From Kribbella monticola (GTDB lineage: Bacteria; Actinomycetota; Actinomycetes; Propionibacteriales; Kribbellaceae), in contig NZ_QFXK01000039.1 of assembly GCF_003261635.1 (NCBI RefSeq), positions 124,001-188,000 of the forward strand: 64,000 nucleotides of DNA, given 5' to 3'. The position numbers were made by a program, and so were the translations under genes. Each line of letters begins with the position of its first letter. Position 1 is the first letter of the stretch. Shown here piece after piece: positions 35,714 to 44,123 of the stretch. The notes under the pieces were generated by a model. The model had not been told where the DNA came from and did no database searches. It saw only the letters and a program-made list of their open reading frames with translations.

Positions 35714-36546
35714 CGCGGTGCCTCCCCTGTCCGATCCCGCTCCAGCACCTGAACGAACTCCGCGGCCGTCTCCGCGTCCAGCCGGCCGTCGCCGGCCGCC
35801 GATTCCACCGTCGCCCGCGCCAGTTCGGCGTAGGTGCTCGCCGGGCGACCACGCAGTACGGCCAGATGCGCCTGAACGGTCTCCACGTCGCCCCGCACGA
35901 TCGGCCCGGTGAGCGCATCATGACCGGACCGCAGCGTGTTGTCGAGAGTTGCGGTCAGCAGTGGCCGAAGTGTGGCCGCCGGGTCCACCACACCGGCTTC
36001 ACGCAGTACGTCGAGGGCCTGGCTGACCAGTGTGACCAGGTGGTTCGCACCGTGGACCAGGCCCGCGTGGTAGAGCGCACGCTGCTCCTCTGCGATCCAC
36101 TGCACCTCGGCGCCGAGGTCCTTCACCAGGCGCTCGACCAGCGCTCGCTCCGGTGCAGTCGCGGTGAACACGACGCCGGCGAGACTCACGGGCGCGTCGG
36201 TGAACGTCATCGGGGGGTGCAACGCGACCGGAGTCGCTGCGATCCCCCGTAGTACGGCGGTGCCGTGAGCGCCGGACAGATGCACGGCGTACTGGTCCTC
36301 GGTGAACGGGAGGCTGGTTGCTACCGCACCGATCACATCATCCGGTACGGCGAGCAGCACCACGTCGGCGCCGGCCACCACCTCAGCGGGCTCCAGGACG
36401 GGGACGTGCGGAAGGAGTCGCGCGGCGCGTTCTCGTGACGCGCGCGAGCGAGCGCTGACTCCGGTGACGGGATATCCGGCGGACGCCAAGGCTGCTCCCA
36501 AGGCCCCACCGGCCCGGCCGAAGCCGATGATGCCGATGCGTTCCAT
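35710..36546 (-). CDS. Rossmann-fold DUF2520 protein (NAD(P)-binding)
   Basis: 278 aa from the ATG at 36546; a GTG two codons earlier is an alternative. An N-terminal dinucleotide fold (IGIIGFGRAGGALGAAL) is followed by the helical DUF2520 domain (LVHGANHLVTLVSQALDVLREAG). Proteins of this type sit beside panC throughout actinobacteria and resemble ketopantoate reductase and pyrroline-carboxylate reductase folds. A ketopantoate reductase role in the same pathway is an attractive but unproven reading. Confidence 0.8.
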   Translation of the reverse strand: MERIGIIGFGRAGGALGAALASAGYPVTGVSARSRASRERAARLLPHVPVLEPAEVVAGADVVLLAVPDDVIGAVATSLPFTEDQYAVHLSGAHGTAVLRGIAATPVALHPPMTFTDAPVSLAGVVFTATAPERALVERLVKDLGAEVQWIAEEQRALYHAGLVHGANHLVTLVSQALDVLREAGVVDPAATLRPLLTATLDNTLRSGHDALTGPIVRGDVETVQAHLAVLRGRPASTYAELARATVESAAGDGRLDAETAAEFVQVLERDRTGEAPR

Positions 36547-36670
36547 GTCCACTCTCTACGTTCCAGTCCCTCGCGGGTACCAGACGGTTCGTGCGGTCGG
36601 CTCCACCCTACGGCGCTGTCGTCGGCGGTGGCACTACGTCCTTCGTCACAACTGGTGGGAGCATGTGGCG

Positions 36671-37246
36671 GTGAGCGAACGAAACCCCTGGGCCGCGCGG
36701 ACCGGGCTGACCGCGATCCTGATCGCCGTCCCTGAACTCGCCGAATTCACCGATCGCTGGCGTTCGGTGTCCTATTCGCCGGCGCGACCGACGATGGCGC
36801 TGAGCGAACTGATCCCACCGCACGTCACTGTGCTGGTGCCGTGGCTCGCCGAGCCCCAGCCCGACAAGGTCCGGAGGCTCGAGGAGGTCTTGGCCCCGAT
36901 CCAGCCGTTCGACCTCAGCTTCTCCACCGCAGGGCAGTTCGAGAACGGTACGACATGGCTGCGACCGGAGCCGTTCGACCAGATCCGCGCCCTGCTGCAG
37001 ACGGTGATCGACGCCTTCCCCGAGTGCCCGCCGTACGGCGGTGAGCACCCGGATCCGCATCCGCACCTGACCATCTCGTCGTCCGCCCAGGGTGGTGACC
37101 AGGTGCTCGCCGAGGCCGAGGCCGCGCTGGCCACCGAGGAACTTCCGACGATCCGCCTCGACGACCTGACCATCTGGCGCGAGGGCGACGACGGCATCTG
37201 GCAGCTCACCGGCTCGGTCCCGCTCGGCGGCATCGGGCTCGAGTGA
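36671..37246 (+). CDS. 2'-5' RNA ligase/cyclic phosphodiesterase-like protein
   Basis: 191 aa from the GTG at 36671; no better start lies in the open frame that reaches back to 36302. The two HxT motifs of the 2H phosphoesterase fold are present: PPHVTVLVP and PHPHLTISS. These enzymes open 2',3'-cyclic phosphates or related bonds in RNA or nucleotides. The stop overlaps the next start (GTGA), so it is coupled to the MidA-like gene. Confidence 0.8.
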   Translation: MSERNPWAARTGLTAILIAVPELAEFTDRWRSVSYSPARPTMALSELIPPHVTVLVPWLAEPQPDKVRRLEEVLAPIQPFDLSFSTAGQFENGTTWLRPEPFDQIRALLQTVIDAFPECPPYGGEHPDPHPHLTISSSAQGGDQVLAEAEAALATEELPTIRLDDLTIWREGDDGIWQLTGSVPLGGIGLE

Positions 37247-38130
37247 GGTTCCGCGAGGCGTGGGAAGCAGCGCTGTACGGGCCGGACGGGTTCTACCGGC
37301 GCGAACGACCCGCACAGCACTTCCGTACTTCGGTGCACGCGTCGGCCTTGTTCGGTCAGGCGCTGGCTCGGTTGGCCTCGGCTGTCGGCGCGGCGCAGGT
37401 CGTCGACATCGGGGCCGGATCGGGTGAGCTCGGCAAGGTGCTGCGCGAGTACGACCTCGAAGTACTGGACGTGGAGCTGGACGACGAACTGCCGTCGACG
37501 CTGACCGGGCTGGTGATCGCCAACGAGTGGCTCGACAACGTGCCCTGCGAGTTGGCCGAGCTGGATGAGCAGGGCACGCCTCGGTACCTCCTGGCCGACC
37601 TGAGCCTCGGCGAAGTTGTCGAGGGCAACGACCTGGCGTGGCTGTCGACCTGGTGGTCGCTGGCCGAGCCGGGCGATCGGGCCGAGATCGGACTCGCGCG
37701 CGACGAGGCATGGTCGGACGTCGTCGGTCGCCTCGATCACGGGCTGGCCATCGCGATCGACTACGGTCACGCTCGCGGTGGGCGTCCGCCGTACGGGACA
37801 CTGACCGGTTTCCGCGATGGTCGCGAGTGCTCGCCTGTCGCTGACGGCTCCTGCGACCTCACTGCCCACGTCGCCTTGGATTCATTAGCTGCAGTGGCTG
37901 GTGGCACCGTCACCACTCAGCGCGATGCTCTGCTTGCGCTAGGGGTCAGTGCCGGCCGCCCGAGCCAGGAGCTGGCCCGGAGCAAGCCGCTGCGCTACCT
38001 GGCCGAGCTGTCGTCCGCCGGTGAGGCCGCAGAGCTACTGGACCCGTCAGGGCTCGGTGGATTCGGCTGGGTGTGGACCGGCGCGGGCGACGACGTCGTA
38101 CGACGCGCTTCGCGTGCCCTGTCGGCCTGA
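37243..38130 (+). CDS. MidA-like SAM-dependent methyltransferase
   Basis: 295 aa. Resembles the MidA/NDUFAF7 methyltransferases: GPDGFYRR near the start, the SAM-binding glycine motif VDIGAGSGELGKVL, ANEWLDNVPCELAE, IDYGHARGGRPPYGTLTGFRDG and the C-terminal LLDPSGLGGFGWVW. The eukaryotic relative methylates the complex I 49-kDa subunit, and an orphan NuoD gene lies 2 kb away, which makes the pairing suggestive. Its last 136 bases overlap the convergent PH-domain gene. Confidence 0.85.
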   Translation: MRFREAWEAALYGPDGFYRRERPAQHFRTSVHASALFGQALARLASAVGAAQVVDIGAGSGELGKVLREYDLEVLDVELDDELPSTLTGLVIANEWLDNVPCELAELDEQGTPRYLLADLSLGEVVEGNDLAWLSTWWSLAEPGDRAEIGLARDEAWSDVVGRLDHGLAIAIDYGHARGGRPPYGTLTGFRDGRECSPVADGSCDLTAHVALDSLAAVAGGTVTTQRDALLALGVSAGRPSQELARSKPLRYLAELSSAGEAAELLDPSGLGGFGWVWTGAGDDVVRRASRALSA

Positions 38131-39485
38131 GCTTCCACCAGCTGAGCAGCCTCGCCCACCTCGCGGTGAAGAGCCACTGCGTCGGTCGGGCCCTGCGGGG
38201 TGTCCACGTGGACGTTTGCGAGCCCTAGGCGGCGCTGTAGGGGTCCCTGCTGCAGACGGACGGACTGAGTCTTGTGATGCAGGACGATCGACGTACGGCG
38301 GCTCACCCAGCCCCGAGTGGTCACCAGCACCTGACCGTCGACGCCGTACGAGAGGTAGCGCCAGCCGATCGGCCGCAGCCACTTCACTCGCTCCGGCGCT
38401 CTGTGCATCTCGATCGCTGCCAGGTCCGTGCCCGGCAGGACCCGCTTGAGCACTGCCGCTACCTGGGTCCGCTGACCGACAGGCAGCAGCTGAGCGCCCT
38501 CGTGCTCTTCCTCGCCGTCCGCCTTGGAGCCCGCTACGCCGGCGATGTCTAGGTCGACCCGCGACCAGCCGATCAGTCGCCAGATCAGCGGCTCGGTGAT
38601 CAGAAGACCTTGCACGCGCCCCGGCGGGACCGTCTGCCGCTGTACGTCGAACAGGCCGCGCTTGGTCCGCAGGCCGTCATGCGTCTCCGACAAGGTGAAC
38701 CCGTGGTTGCCGACGACCTGCTTCCAGATCGGCTGCACGACACCGAGCAACAGCGGCAGACCGGCGAACAGGCCGACATGGAACTCGAACACCATCGTCG
38801 TCACGATCAGCCAGATCAGCGCGGCGGCGCTGGCGAGTACGGTCGAGGACAGCAAAGTTGCCCCGAGCAACCGACCGGTCGGCACCACCAGCAGCGGCGG
38901 CGCCTCTTCGTGATGGAGCTCCTGCTGCGCCGCGGCGAGCTCACCCTTTGCCCGGAGCAACAAAGTACCGCGGAGCTTGGTGGCGTCGGCCTCGGAGAAG
39001 TAGCTGAGCTTGCCGTCGTTCTTGCCGCCGCCGGCGACGTCCATCCGCAGCTCGGCCATCCCGAACAACCGGGCCACGAACGGCTGCGCGACGTCGATCG
39101 TCTGGATCCGGTCGAACCGGATGATCCTGGTCCGCCGGAACAGGAACCCGCTGTCCACCCGGATCGCGTCGTCGGTCAGCTGCCACTTGGTGAACCACCA
39201 CGACAGCGCGCCGAGCAGGATCCCGCCGACCAAGACGGCGAGCAGGCCGATGCCGGCGATCTTCAGGTTGCTGCGGAGGCTCTCGTTGTTCGCCATCGCG
39301 ACGGCCGCGACGACGAAGTACCCCCAGCCCTTCACGAACGGCGTCAGCGGGTGCAGCCGGTCCCCGGTCTTCTCGATCACAGCCTGCGAAGCCTGCGGCG
39401 TCTGGGCGTGCAGCGCGTCTGACGGCTGCGGTGCGTGCGGCGGCTGCGGCTGGGATGCCTGCGGCGGGGCGGTCGGCTCGGTCAC
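37995..39485 (-). CDS. large bacterial PH-domain membrane protein (YdbT-like)
   Basis: 496 aa from the GTG at 39485, which overlaps the stop of the upstream PH gene by 4 bases (GTGA). A Pro/Gln/Ala-rich start precedes pairs of transmembrane segments and three bPH2-like domains (WWFTKWQLTDDAIRVDSGFLFRRTRIIRFDRIQTIDVAQP; HGFTLSETHDGLRTKRGLFDVQRQTVPPGRVQ; YLSYGVDGQVLVTTRGWVSRRTSIVLHHKTQSVRL, each given in part as its recognisable core). The last ~45 residues form a Ser/Pro/Ala tail read antisense to the MidA-like gene and are probably unconstrained. Function in the family is unknown. Confidence 0.82.
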   Translation of the reverse strand: MTEPTAPPQASQPQPPHAPQPSDALHAQTPQASQAVIEKTGDRLHPLTPFVKGWGYFVVAAVAMANNESLRSNLKIAGIGLLAVLVGGILLGALSWWFTKWQLTDDAIRVDSGFLFRRTRIIRFDRIQTIDVAQPFVARLFGMAELRMDVAGGGKNDGKLSYFSEADATKLRGTLLLRAKGELAAAQQELHHEEAPPLLVVPTGRLLGATLLSSTVLASAAALIWLIVTTMVFEFHVGLFAGLPLLLGVVQPIWKQVVGNHGFTLSETHDGLRTKRGLFDVQRQTVPPGRVQGLLITEPLIWRLIGWSRVDLDIAGVAGSKADGEEEHEGAQLLPVGQRTQVAAVLKRVLPGTDLAAIEMHRAPERVKWLRPIGWRYLSYGVDGQVLVTTRGWVSRRTSIVLHHKTQSVRLQQGPLQRRLGLANVHVDTPQGPTDAVALHREVGEAAQLVEAQADRAREARRTTSSPAPVHTQPNPPSPDGSSSSAASPADDSSAR

Positions 39486-39970
39486 AGGCCCCACGCCTGC
39501 GCCTGGCCGAGCGCGGACAACCGGTCCCGCAGTCTCGCTGCCTCGTCGGGATGCAGCCCGGGGATCTTCGCGTCCGTGGCCGGCGTCGCGGTGTGCAACT
39601 CGACCGTGGCCATCCCGAACGCGCGCTCCAACGGCCCCGCGGCGACGTCGACGAACTGCATCCGCCCGTACGGCACCACCACCAGCTCGCGGAACATCAC
39701 CCCGTGGCTGACCAGCAACTCGTCCTCGCGCTCGGCGTACTTCCAGGAGCGCTGGTTGCGGCCGATCAGCACCCAGGCCCACCCGAACACCAGAGCGGCC
39801 AGGACCACCGCGAGTACGCCGTACAGCCAGCCCACGGTGAGCCCGAGGACCACCAGCCCGGCGATCGCCAGCAGCCCGAGCACGATCCCGACATTGAGCC
39901 GGCGAAGCGCCGCGAGGTTCTTGGAGACCGGCGTCCAGCTGACATCCGAAGGTGCGAAGAGGTCGTTCAC
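39482..39970 (-). CDS. small bacterial PH-domain membrane protein (YdbS-like)
   Basis: 162 aa: two transmembrane segments (about 32-72) followed by one bPH2 domain (DELLVSHGVMFRELVVVPYGRMQFVDVAAGPLERAFG). YdbS/YdbT pairs are widespread and always adjacent. It diverges from the orphan nuoD gene with only 26 bases between the two start codons. Confidence 0.85.
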   Translation of the reverse strand: MNDLFAPSDVSWTPVSKNLAALRRLNVGIVLGLLAIAGLVVLGLTVGWLYGVLAVVLAALVFGWAWVLIGRNQRSWKYAEREDELLVSHGVMFRELVVVPYGRMQFVDVAAGPLERAFGMATVELHTATPATDAKIPGLHPDEAARLRDRLSALGQAQAWGL

Positions 39971-39996
39971 AACCCAAGCCTGTCACGATAGGGGTC

Positions 39997-41202
39997 ATGA
40001 GCGTGGAACGAGTGGTGGGTCTGGGGGCGGGCGCAGCTGGGCTGGACCCGGTTTACGAGCGCGGGGGCACCGGTACGGCGTCGGAGCTGCCGACCACCGA
40101 CATGGTGCTCAACATCGGCCCGCAGCACCCCGCCACCCACGGCGTACTGCGACTGCGGCTCACCCTCGACGGCGAGCGGATCCTGCACTGCGAGCCGATC
40201 GTCGGCTACATGCACCGCGGCGCCGAGAAGCTCTTCGAGGTCCGCGACTACCGGCAGATCCTCGTCCTGGCGAACCGGCACGACTGGCTGTCCGCGTTCT
40301 CCAACGAGCTCGGCGTCGTCCTCGCCGTCGAACGGATGATGGGCCTCGAGGTACCGGTCCGGGCCGTCTGGCTGCGCACGCTGCTCGCCGAACTCAACCG
40401 GATCCTCAACCACCTGATGTTCCTCGGCTCCTACCCGCTCGAACTCGGCGCGATCACGCCCGTCTTCTACGCCTTCCGCGAGCGCGAGACGATCCAGGCG
40501 GTGATGGAGGAACTGTCCGGCGGCCGGATGCACTACATGTTCAACCGGGTCGGCGGGCTCAAGGAGGACATCCCGCTCGGCTGGCTCGAACGCACCGGAG
40601 CCGCGTCGGCCGCAGTACGGCGCCGTCTCCCCGACATCGAGAACCTGATCCTCGGCAACGAGATCTTCCGCGCCCGCACCGTCGGCGTCGGCCGCCTCTC
40701 CCCCGAACTGATCGCCGCGTACGGCGTGTCCGGCCCGATCGCCCGAGCCTCCGGGGTCGACGCGGACCTCCGCCGCGACGAGCCCTACTTGGCGTACGAC
40801 GAACTGGCCCAGGACGGCGTACTGCGTGTCGTCACCCGCACCGAAGGCGACTGCTTCGCCCGCTTCGCCGTCCTCCTCGACCAGGTGAAGGTCTCCCTCG
40901 ACCTCGTCGACGCCTGCCTCGACCGCCTCCGCACGATGCCGGCCGGCCCGGTCAGCACCCGCCTCCCCAAGATCCTCAAGGTCCCCGAAGGCCAGACCTA
41001 CTGCTGGACCGAGAACCCCCTCGGCATCAACGGTTACTACCTGGTCTCCCGAGGCGACAAAACCCCCTGGCGCCTCAAACTCCGCTCCGCCAGCTTCAAC
41101 AACATCTCAGTCCTCCCCGAAATGCTCCCCAACACCATCGTCGCCGACATGATCGCCATCCTAGGCAGCATGTTCTTCGTAGTAGGCGACATCGACAAGT
41201 AA
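39997..41202 (+). CDS. orphan NADH-quinone oxidoreductase subunit D homologue
   Basis: 401 aa from the ATG at 39997. Homologous along its length to NuoD/Nqo4, the quinone-site subunit of complex I: GPQHPATHG, GYMHRGAEK, TPVFYAFRERETI, RASGVDADLRRDEPY, and a C-terminal MIAILGSMFFVVGDIDK. No other nuo gene is near. The conserved quinone-binding Tyr in the RMDYL motif is Trp97 (RHDWL), while the partner His of GPQHPATHG is kept. It may be a second NuoD paralogue, a partner in another oxidoreductase, or a complex with altered quinone use. Confidence 0.9.
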   Translation: MSVERVVGLGAGAAGLDPVYERGGTGTASELPTTDMVLNIGPQHPATHGVLRLRLTLDGERILHCEPIVGYMHRGAEKLFEVRDYRQILVLANRHDWLSAFSNELGVVLAVERMMGLEVPVRAVWLRTLLAELNRILNHLMFLGSYPLELGAITPVFYAFRERETIQAVMEELSGGRMHYMFNRVGGLKEDIPLGWLERTGAASAAVRRRLPDIENLILGNEIFRARTVGVGRLSPELIAAYGVSGPIARASGVDADLRRDEPYLAYDELAQDGVLRVVTRTEGDCFARFAVLLDQVKVSLDLVDACLDRLRTMPAGPVSTRLPKILKVPEGQTYCWTENPLGINGYYLVSRGDKTPWRLKLRSASFNNISVLPEMLPNTIVADMIAILGSMFFVVGDIDK

Positions 41203-41328
41203 CCCCACCCCGCAGACTCCTACGTCGCCTGCTCCCCACCCCCCAGCTCCAGACTCCTCCGTCGCCCTACGCTGCCTTGGTCCGAGCAACCGCCCAGCTG
41301 CAGCTCGCGACTGTCCGCCCGGCACCCT

Positions 41329-41646
41329 TCACCCAAGAACCAGGCGCTCGTCGCCGAAGTTCGCGACGATCTCGACCTTTCCGCCGAGAGCCTCGACGTA
41401 CTTGCGGATGGTGCTGAGTTCGGACCGGCTCAGCTCTCCGCGTTCGATGGACGACACCGCGGCCTGCGTGATGTGCAGGCTCTCCGCGAGCTGCAGTTGC
41501 GTCATCCCGTGCTGTTTCCGCACCTCGGCGAGACGGTACGCGCGTTGCTCGGCCCGAACTTCCTCCTTCAGCGCGGAAACCCTCGCCTCCGCCTCCGGGG
41601 TCGCGATGCGCTCGGCCCGCACCTCTTTCCAGTTCCGGTGTGTCAT
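41329..41646 (-). CDS. XRE-family antitoxin (HigA-like)
   Basis: 105 aa. A charged N-terminal helix region (about 10-45) precedes a Cro/CI-type helix-turn-helix (VRKQHGMTQLQLAESLHITQAAVSSIERG, core at about 45-75). It follows the toxin gene by 41 bases. Toxin-first order and HTH type match HigBA systems. It likely neutralises the toxin and represses the operon at the upstream palindrome. Confidence 0.85.
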   Translation of the reverse strand: MTHRNWKEVRAERIATPEAEARVSALKEEVRAEQRAYRLAEVRKQHGMTQLQLAESLHITQAAVSSIERGELSRSELSTIRKYVEALGGKVEIVANFGDERLVLG

Positions 41647-41687
41647 CTTGCCGCCACCTCCACAAACACCAACCTCTCAGCTGTGGT

Positions 41688-42044
41688 TCAGTCCGGATCT
41701 CGCTGCTGGTTTTCGAGCCACTCGTCGAAGAGATCGTCCGCGACAGGAACGTTCTCCTCGTACCACTCGGTCCAGCGGTTCTTCTTGCTCCCACCCAGCA
41801 GCAGCACTGCCTGGGTCCGCGGATCGAAGGCGAAGAGGACTCTGAACTTGCCGTAGCGGAGCTCTTTCATGTTGACGTGCCGGGATGTCTTGATCACGTC
41901 GACCGTCGGCCGTGCCAGCGCGGGCCCCACCTCCGCCAAGAGATCGATACGGGCTGCGAGTCCTTCGAAGTCTCGATCCCGCAGCGAGTTCATCCAGTCC
42001 CGGCAGGCATCGAGTACGAAGACCGTGTATTCGTCGAGATTCAT
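41688..42044 (-). CDS. HigB/RelE-superfamily toxin (Gp49-like)
   Basis: 118 aa, a complete member of the phage-derived Gp49-like/HigB group of ribosome-dependent mRNA interferases: short N-terminal strand, two helices, then MKELRYGKFRVLFAFDPRTQAVLLLGG and KKNRWTEWYEENVPVADDLFDEWL. The basic and aromatic residues of the C-terminal strand-helix are kept, so it looks active. The start codon lies one base beyond a perfect operator palindrome. Confidence 0.85.
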   Translation of the reverse strand: MNLDEYTVFVLDACRDWMNSLRDRDFEGLAARIDLLAEVGPALARPTVDVIKTSRHVNMKELRYGKFRVLFAFDPRTQAVLLLGGSKKNRWTEWYEENVPVADDLFDEWLENQQRDPD

Positions 42045-42045
42045 C

Positions 42046-42065
42046 CTACAAGGTCCAGCTTGTAG
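42046..42065. promoter_or_regulatory. HigBA-like operator
   Basis: CTACAAG-GTCCAG-CTTGTAG is a perfect 7-6-7 inverted repeat ending one base from the toxin start codon, with a further half-site-like CTAGAAG just upstream. The position implies a very short leader and tight autorepression. Confidence 0.75.
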
Positions 42066-42197
42066 AACCTAGAAGTTGTATTTGGCCGCAGTGACTGAGG
42101 AACCGGGGTGAGGATTGCACCCAACCAAGGATGAAGAAGTTCGCCTAATGACGTCGGGAGTTATCCACAGCCAGCCGTCGGCGGGCGTACGTCGTAC

Positions 42198-42638
42198 TCA
42201 GGAGGCGGCGAGGCCTCGGAGCTTGAGGTCTACGACGGTGGGGGCGTCGGCGTGGGAGTGTTTGTCGCCGGCGGCTACGACGGTGGCTACCTCTTCGTCG
42301 ATCTTGTCGAGGCGTTCGTCGATGCGGTCGAGGCGGCGTTGCATCAGGTCGACGAATTCGGCGTTCTCGACGACGCGGGCGCTGGTGATGCGGGAGTACT
42401 CCTGGGCGACCTGGGCGCGGTCGTCGGAGTGGGCCAGGCGCTCGACCAGGAGCTGGTGGCGGATCAGGACCGAGGCGCCGATGGCGACCAGGACGGCACC
42501 GACCGCGGCTGCTCGCAGGATCCATTCGTTCTGGGAGAACAAGGCGATGGCGACGCCCACGCAGACGACCACCAGCAGCGCGTTGGCGATCGTGAGAACG
42601 GTGGTCCTGGTACGACGGCGGCTACCCCTTGACCCCAT
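42198..42638 (-). CDS. two-helix membrane protein with coiled-coil tail
   Basis: 146 aa. An Arg-rich start, two transmembrane segments (about 15-33 and 40-60), then a helical cytoplasmic tail with a heptad-like stretch (LMQRRLDRIDERLDKIDEEV). It lies 11 bases downstream of the DUF3180 gene and may be cotranscribed with the folate operon. Function unknown. Between it and the toxin start (42066-42197) I see only a lone DnaA-box-like 9-mer. Confidence 0.65.
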   Translation of the reverse strand: MGSRGSRRRTRTTVLTIANALLVVVCVGVAIALFSQNEWILRAAAVGAVLVAIGASVLIRHQLLVERLAHSDDRAQVAQEYSRITSARVVENAEFVDLMQRRLDRIDERLDKIDEEVATVVAAGDKHSHADAPTVVDLKLRGLAAS

Positions 42639-42649
42639 GGACGGACATG

Positions 42650-43171
42650 TTAGGGGGTGTCTTCGGGGTCATCGGGGATACGACACGCCCGTTCGAGTAG
42701 CAATCCGGCCGTGACGACCAGCACTGAGATCACCGCCGCGATACCGGCTGTGATCACCCGGGTCCGGGGACCCGAGGAACTCACCGCGTCCAGGAAGGAT
42801 AACGCGAACCCTGCGTAAACGCCGGTGCACAACGCGCCGACGAACGCGCTCGCTTTTCCGATCAGCAGGAGGAAGACGGCGCGCGACGGCTCCATCCGTT
42901 CGCGGCGTACCTGGATCCGCTGGTGGGTGTTGCGCGCGGCCGCGAAGAGTAACGACGCGAGGAACGTCCAGGCGACCAGTGTGAGCCATGACACGGTCGG
43001 TACGACGCCGCCGCGGGACTCGATCGCCTTGACCATGGTGACGCCGATCGCCGCCCCGAGGACGGCGATGGCGACCAGCAGCCGGCGAGACGTCGGCCGG
43101 ACCGAACCCTCGGGCGGCGGCTCCTTGCCGGCTCCGGGTGCTCGATCCGGGCCGGGTCCGCCGGACACCAC
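42650..43171 (-). CDS. DUF3180 membrane protein
   Basis: 173 aa from the GTG at 43171, which shares one base with the folK stop (TAGTG). After a Pro/Gly-rich start it has four hydrophobic segments (about 30-48, 60-80, 105-130 and 140-160), matching the DUF3180 proteins that follow folK in many actinobacteria. Function unknown. Confidence 0.85.
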   Translation of the reverse strand: MVSGGPGPDRAPGAGKEPPPEGSVRPTSRRLLVAIAVLGAAIGVTMVKAIESRGGVVPTVSWLTLVAWTFLASLLFAAARNTHQRIQVRRERMEPSRAVFLLLIGKASAFVGALCTGVYAGFALSFLDAVSSSGPRTRVITAGIAAVISVLVVTAGLLLERACRIPDDPEDTP

Positions 43172-43737
43172 TACTGCAGCTCGATGGTGAGGTCGTCGAG
43201 GCGCTTGACCCCGTCGGTCCCCACCTTGGCGAGCAGGTCGGCCACCGGGCCTACCCCGGGCAGGACCGCGTCGGACTCGATGTCCAGCCACGGCGCCAGT
43301 ACGAACGCGCGCTCGTGGGCCCGCGGGTGCGGCACGGTCAGCTCGTCGGTGGAGATCTCCTTCTTGCCGTACGTGATCAGGTCCACGTCCAGCGTCCGCG
43401 GCGCGCCCTTCACGCTGCGCTCCCGGCCGAACGCCTGCTCGACGGCGTGCGCGCGGTCCAGCAGGGTCTCGACGGCCAGCGTGGTGTCGGCGAGCAGGAC
43501 GATGTTCAGGTACGGGCCGGACTCGTCCGGGCCGCCGATCGGCTCGGTCTCGTAGACCGGCGAGACGTCGACGACCACGACGTCCGGGGTGTCCCGCAGC
43601 GCGTCGACGGCGCCCTGCAGGTTCGCCTCACGGTCACCGAGGTTGCTGCCGAGCGACAGGATCACCTGGCGGATCGGCTTCAGGCCACCGCTGAGGGTGT
43701 CCGCGTCGATGACGTGGGGACTAGGGGTCTCAGTCAC
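43171..43737 (-). CDS. folK: 2-amino-4-hydroxy-6-hydroxymethyldihydropteridine diphosphokinase
   Basis: 188 aa from the GTG at 43737 (GTGA overlap with folB). HPPK transfers pyrophosphate from ATP to the pterin. Signature elements: LSLGSNLGDREANLQGAV, VSPVYETEPIGGP, and GAPRTLDVDLITYG with the metal-binding Asp pair, then VPHPRAHERAFVLAPW. An N-terminal extension of about 25 residues precedes the core. Confidence 0.95.
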   Translation of the reverse strand: MTETPSPHVIDADTLSGGLKPIRQVILSLGSNLGDREANLQGAVDALRDTPDVVVVDVSPVYETEPIGGPDESGPYLNIVLLADTTLAVETLLDRAHAVEQAFGRERSVKGAPRTLDVDLITYGKKEISTDELTVPHPRAHERAFVLAPWLDIESDAVLPGVGPVADLLAKVGTDGVKRLDDLTIELQ

Positions 43738-44123
43738 GAGGAATCTCCGGCTCTGCGCTGCACGGTCAGGACAACGTCGTCGAACGGCACCTTGATCGGC
43801 GCCGAGGGTTTGTGGATGGTCACCGCGGCTGCTGTCACCCGCCGGTCGGCGAGGCACAGATCCGCGATCCGTTGGGCCAGTGTCTCAATCAGGTCGACCG
43901 GGTCGTTCTCGATCGCCGCATGCACCTGTTCGGCGACGACTCCGTAGTTGACCGTGTCGGCCAAGTCGTCCGATGCCGCCGCGGGCCGGGTGTCCAACTC
44001 GAGCCGGACATCGACGACGAACTCCTGCCCGTCGGCCCGCTCGTGGTCGAACACCCCGTGCCGGCCGAAGCCACGGATGCCGCGGATCTCGATCACGTCA
44101 GGAGGCAGCACGGGACCGCTCAT
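43734..44123 (-). CDS. folB: dihydroneopterin aldolase
   Basis: 129 aa. Converts dihydroneopterin to the 6-hydroxymethyl pterin. Family motifs: IRGIRGFGRHGVFDHERADGQ with the substrate-contacting residues, DTVNYGVVAEQVHAAIEN, and LIETLAQRIADLCL. It overlaps both neighbours by 4 bases. Confidence 0.95.
   Translation of the reverse strand: MSGPVLPPDVIEIRGIRGFGRHGVFDHERADGQEFVVDVRLELDTRPAAASDDLADTVNYGVVAEQVHAAIENDPVDLIETLAQRIADLCLADRRVTAAAVTIHKPSAPIKVPFDDVVLTVQRRAGDSS

Noticed and set aside
42161..42169. TTATCCACA, a perfect DnaA-box consensus, as a possible origin
   Set aside because: Only one such box here; no cluster, no AT-rich unwinding element, and no dnaA or dnaN nearby. A lone TTGTCCACA at 20551-20559 lies inside a coding region.
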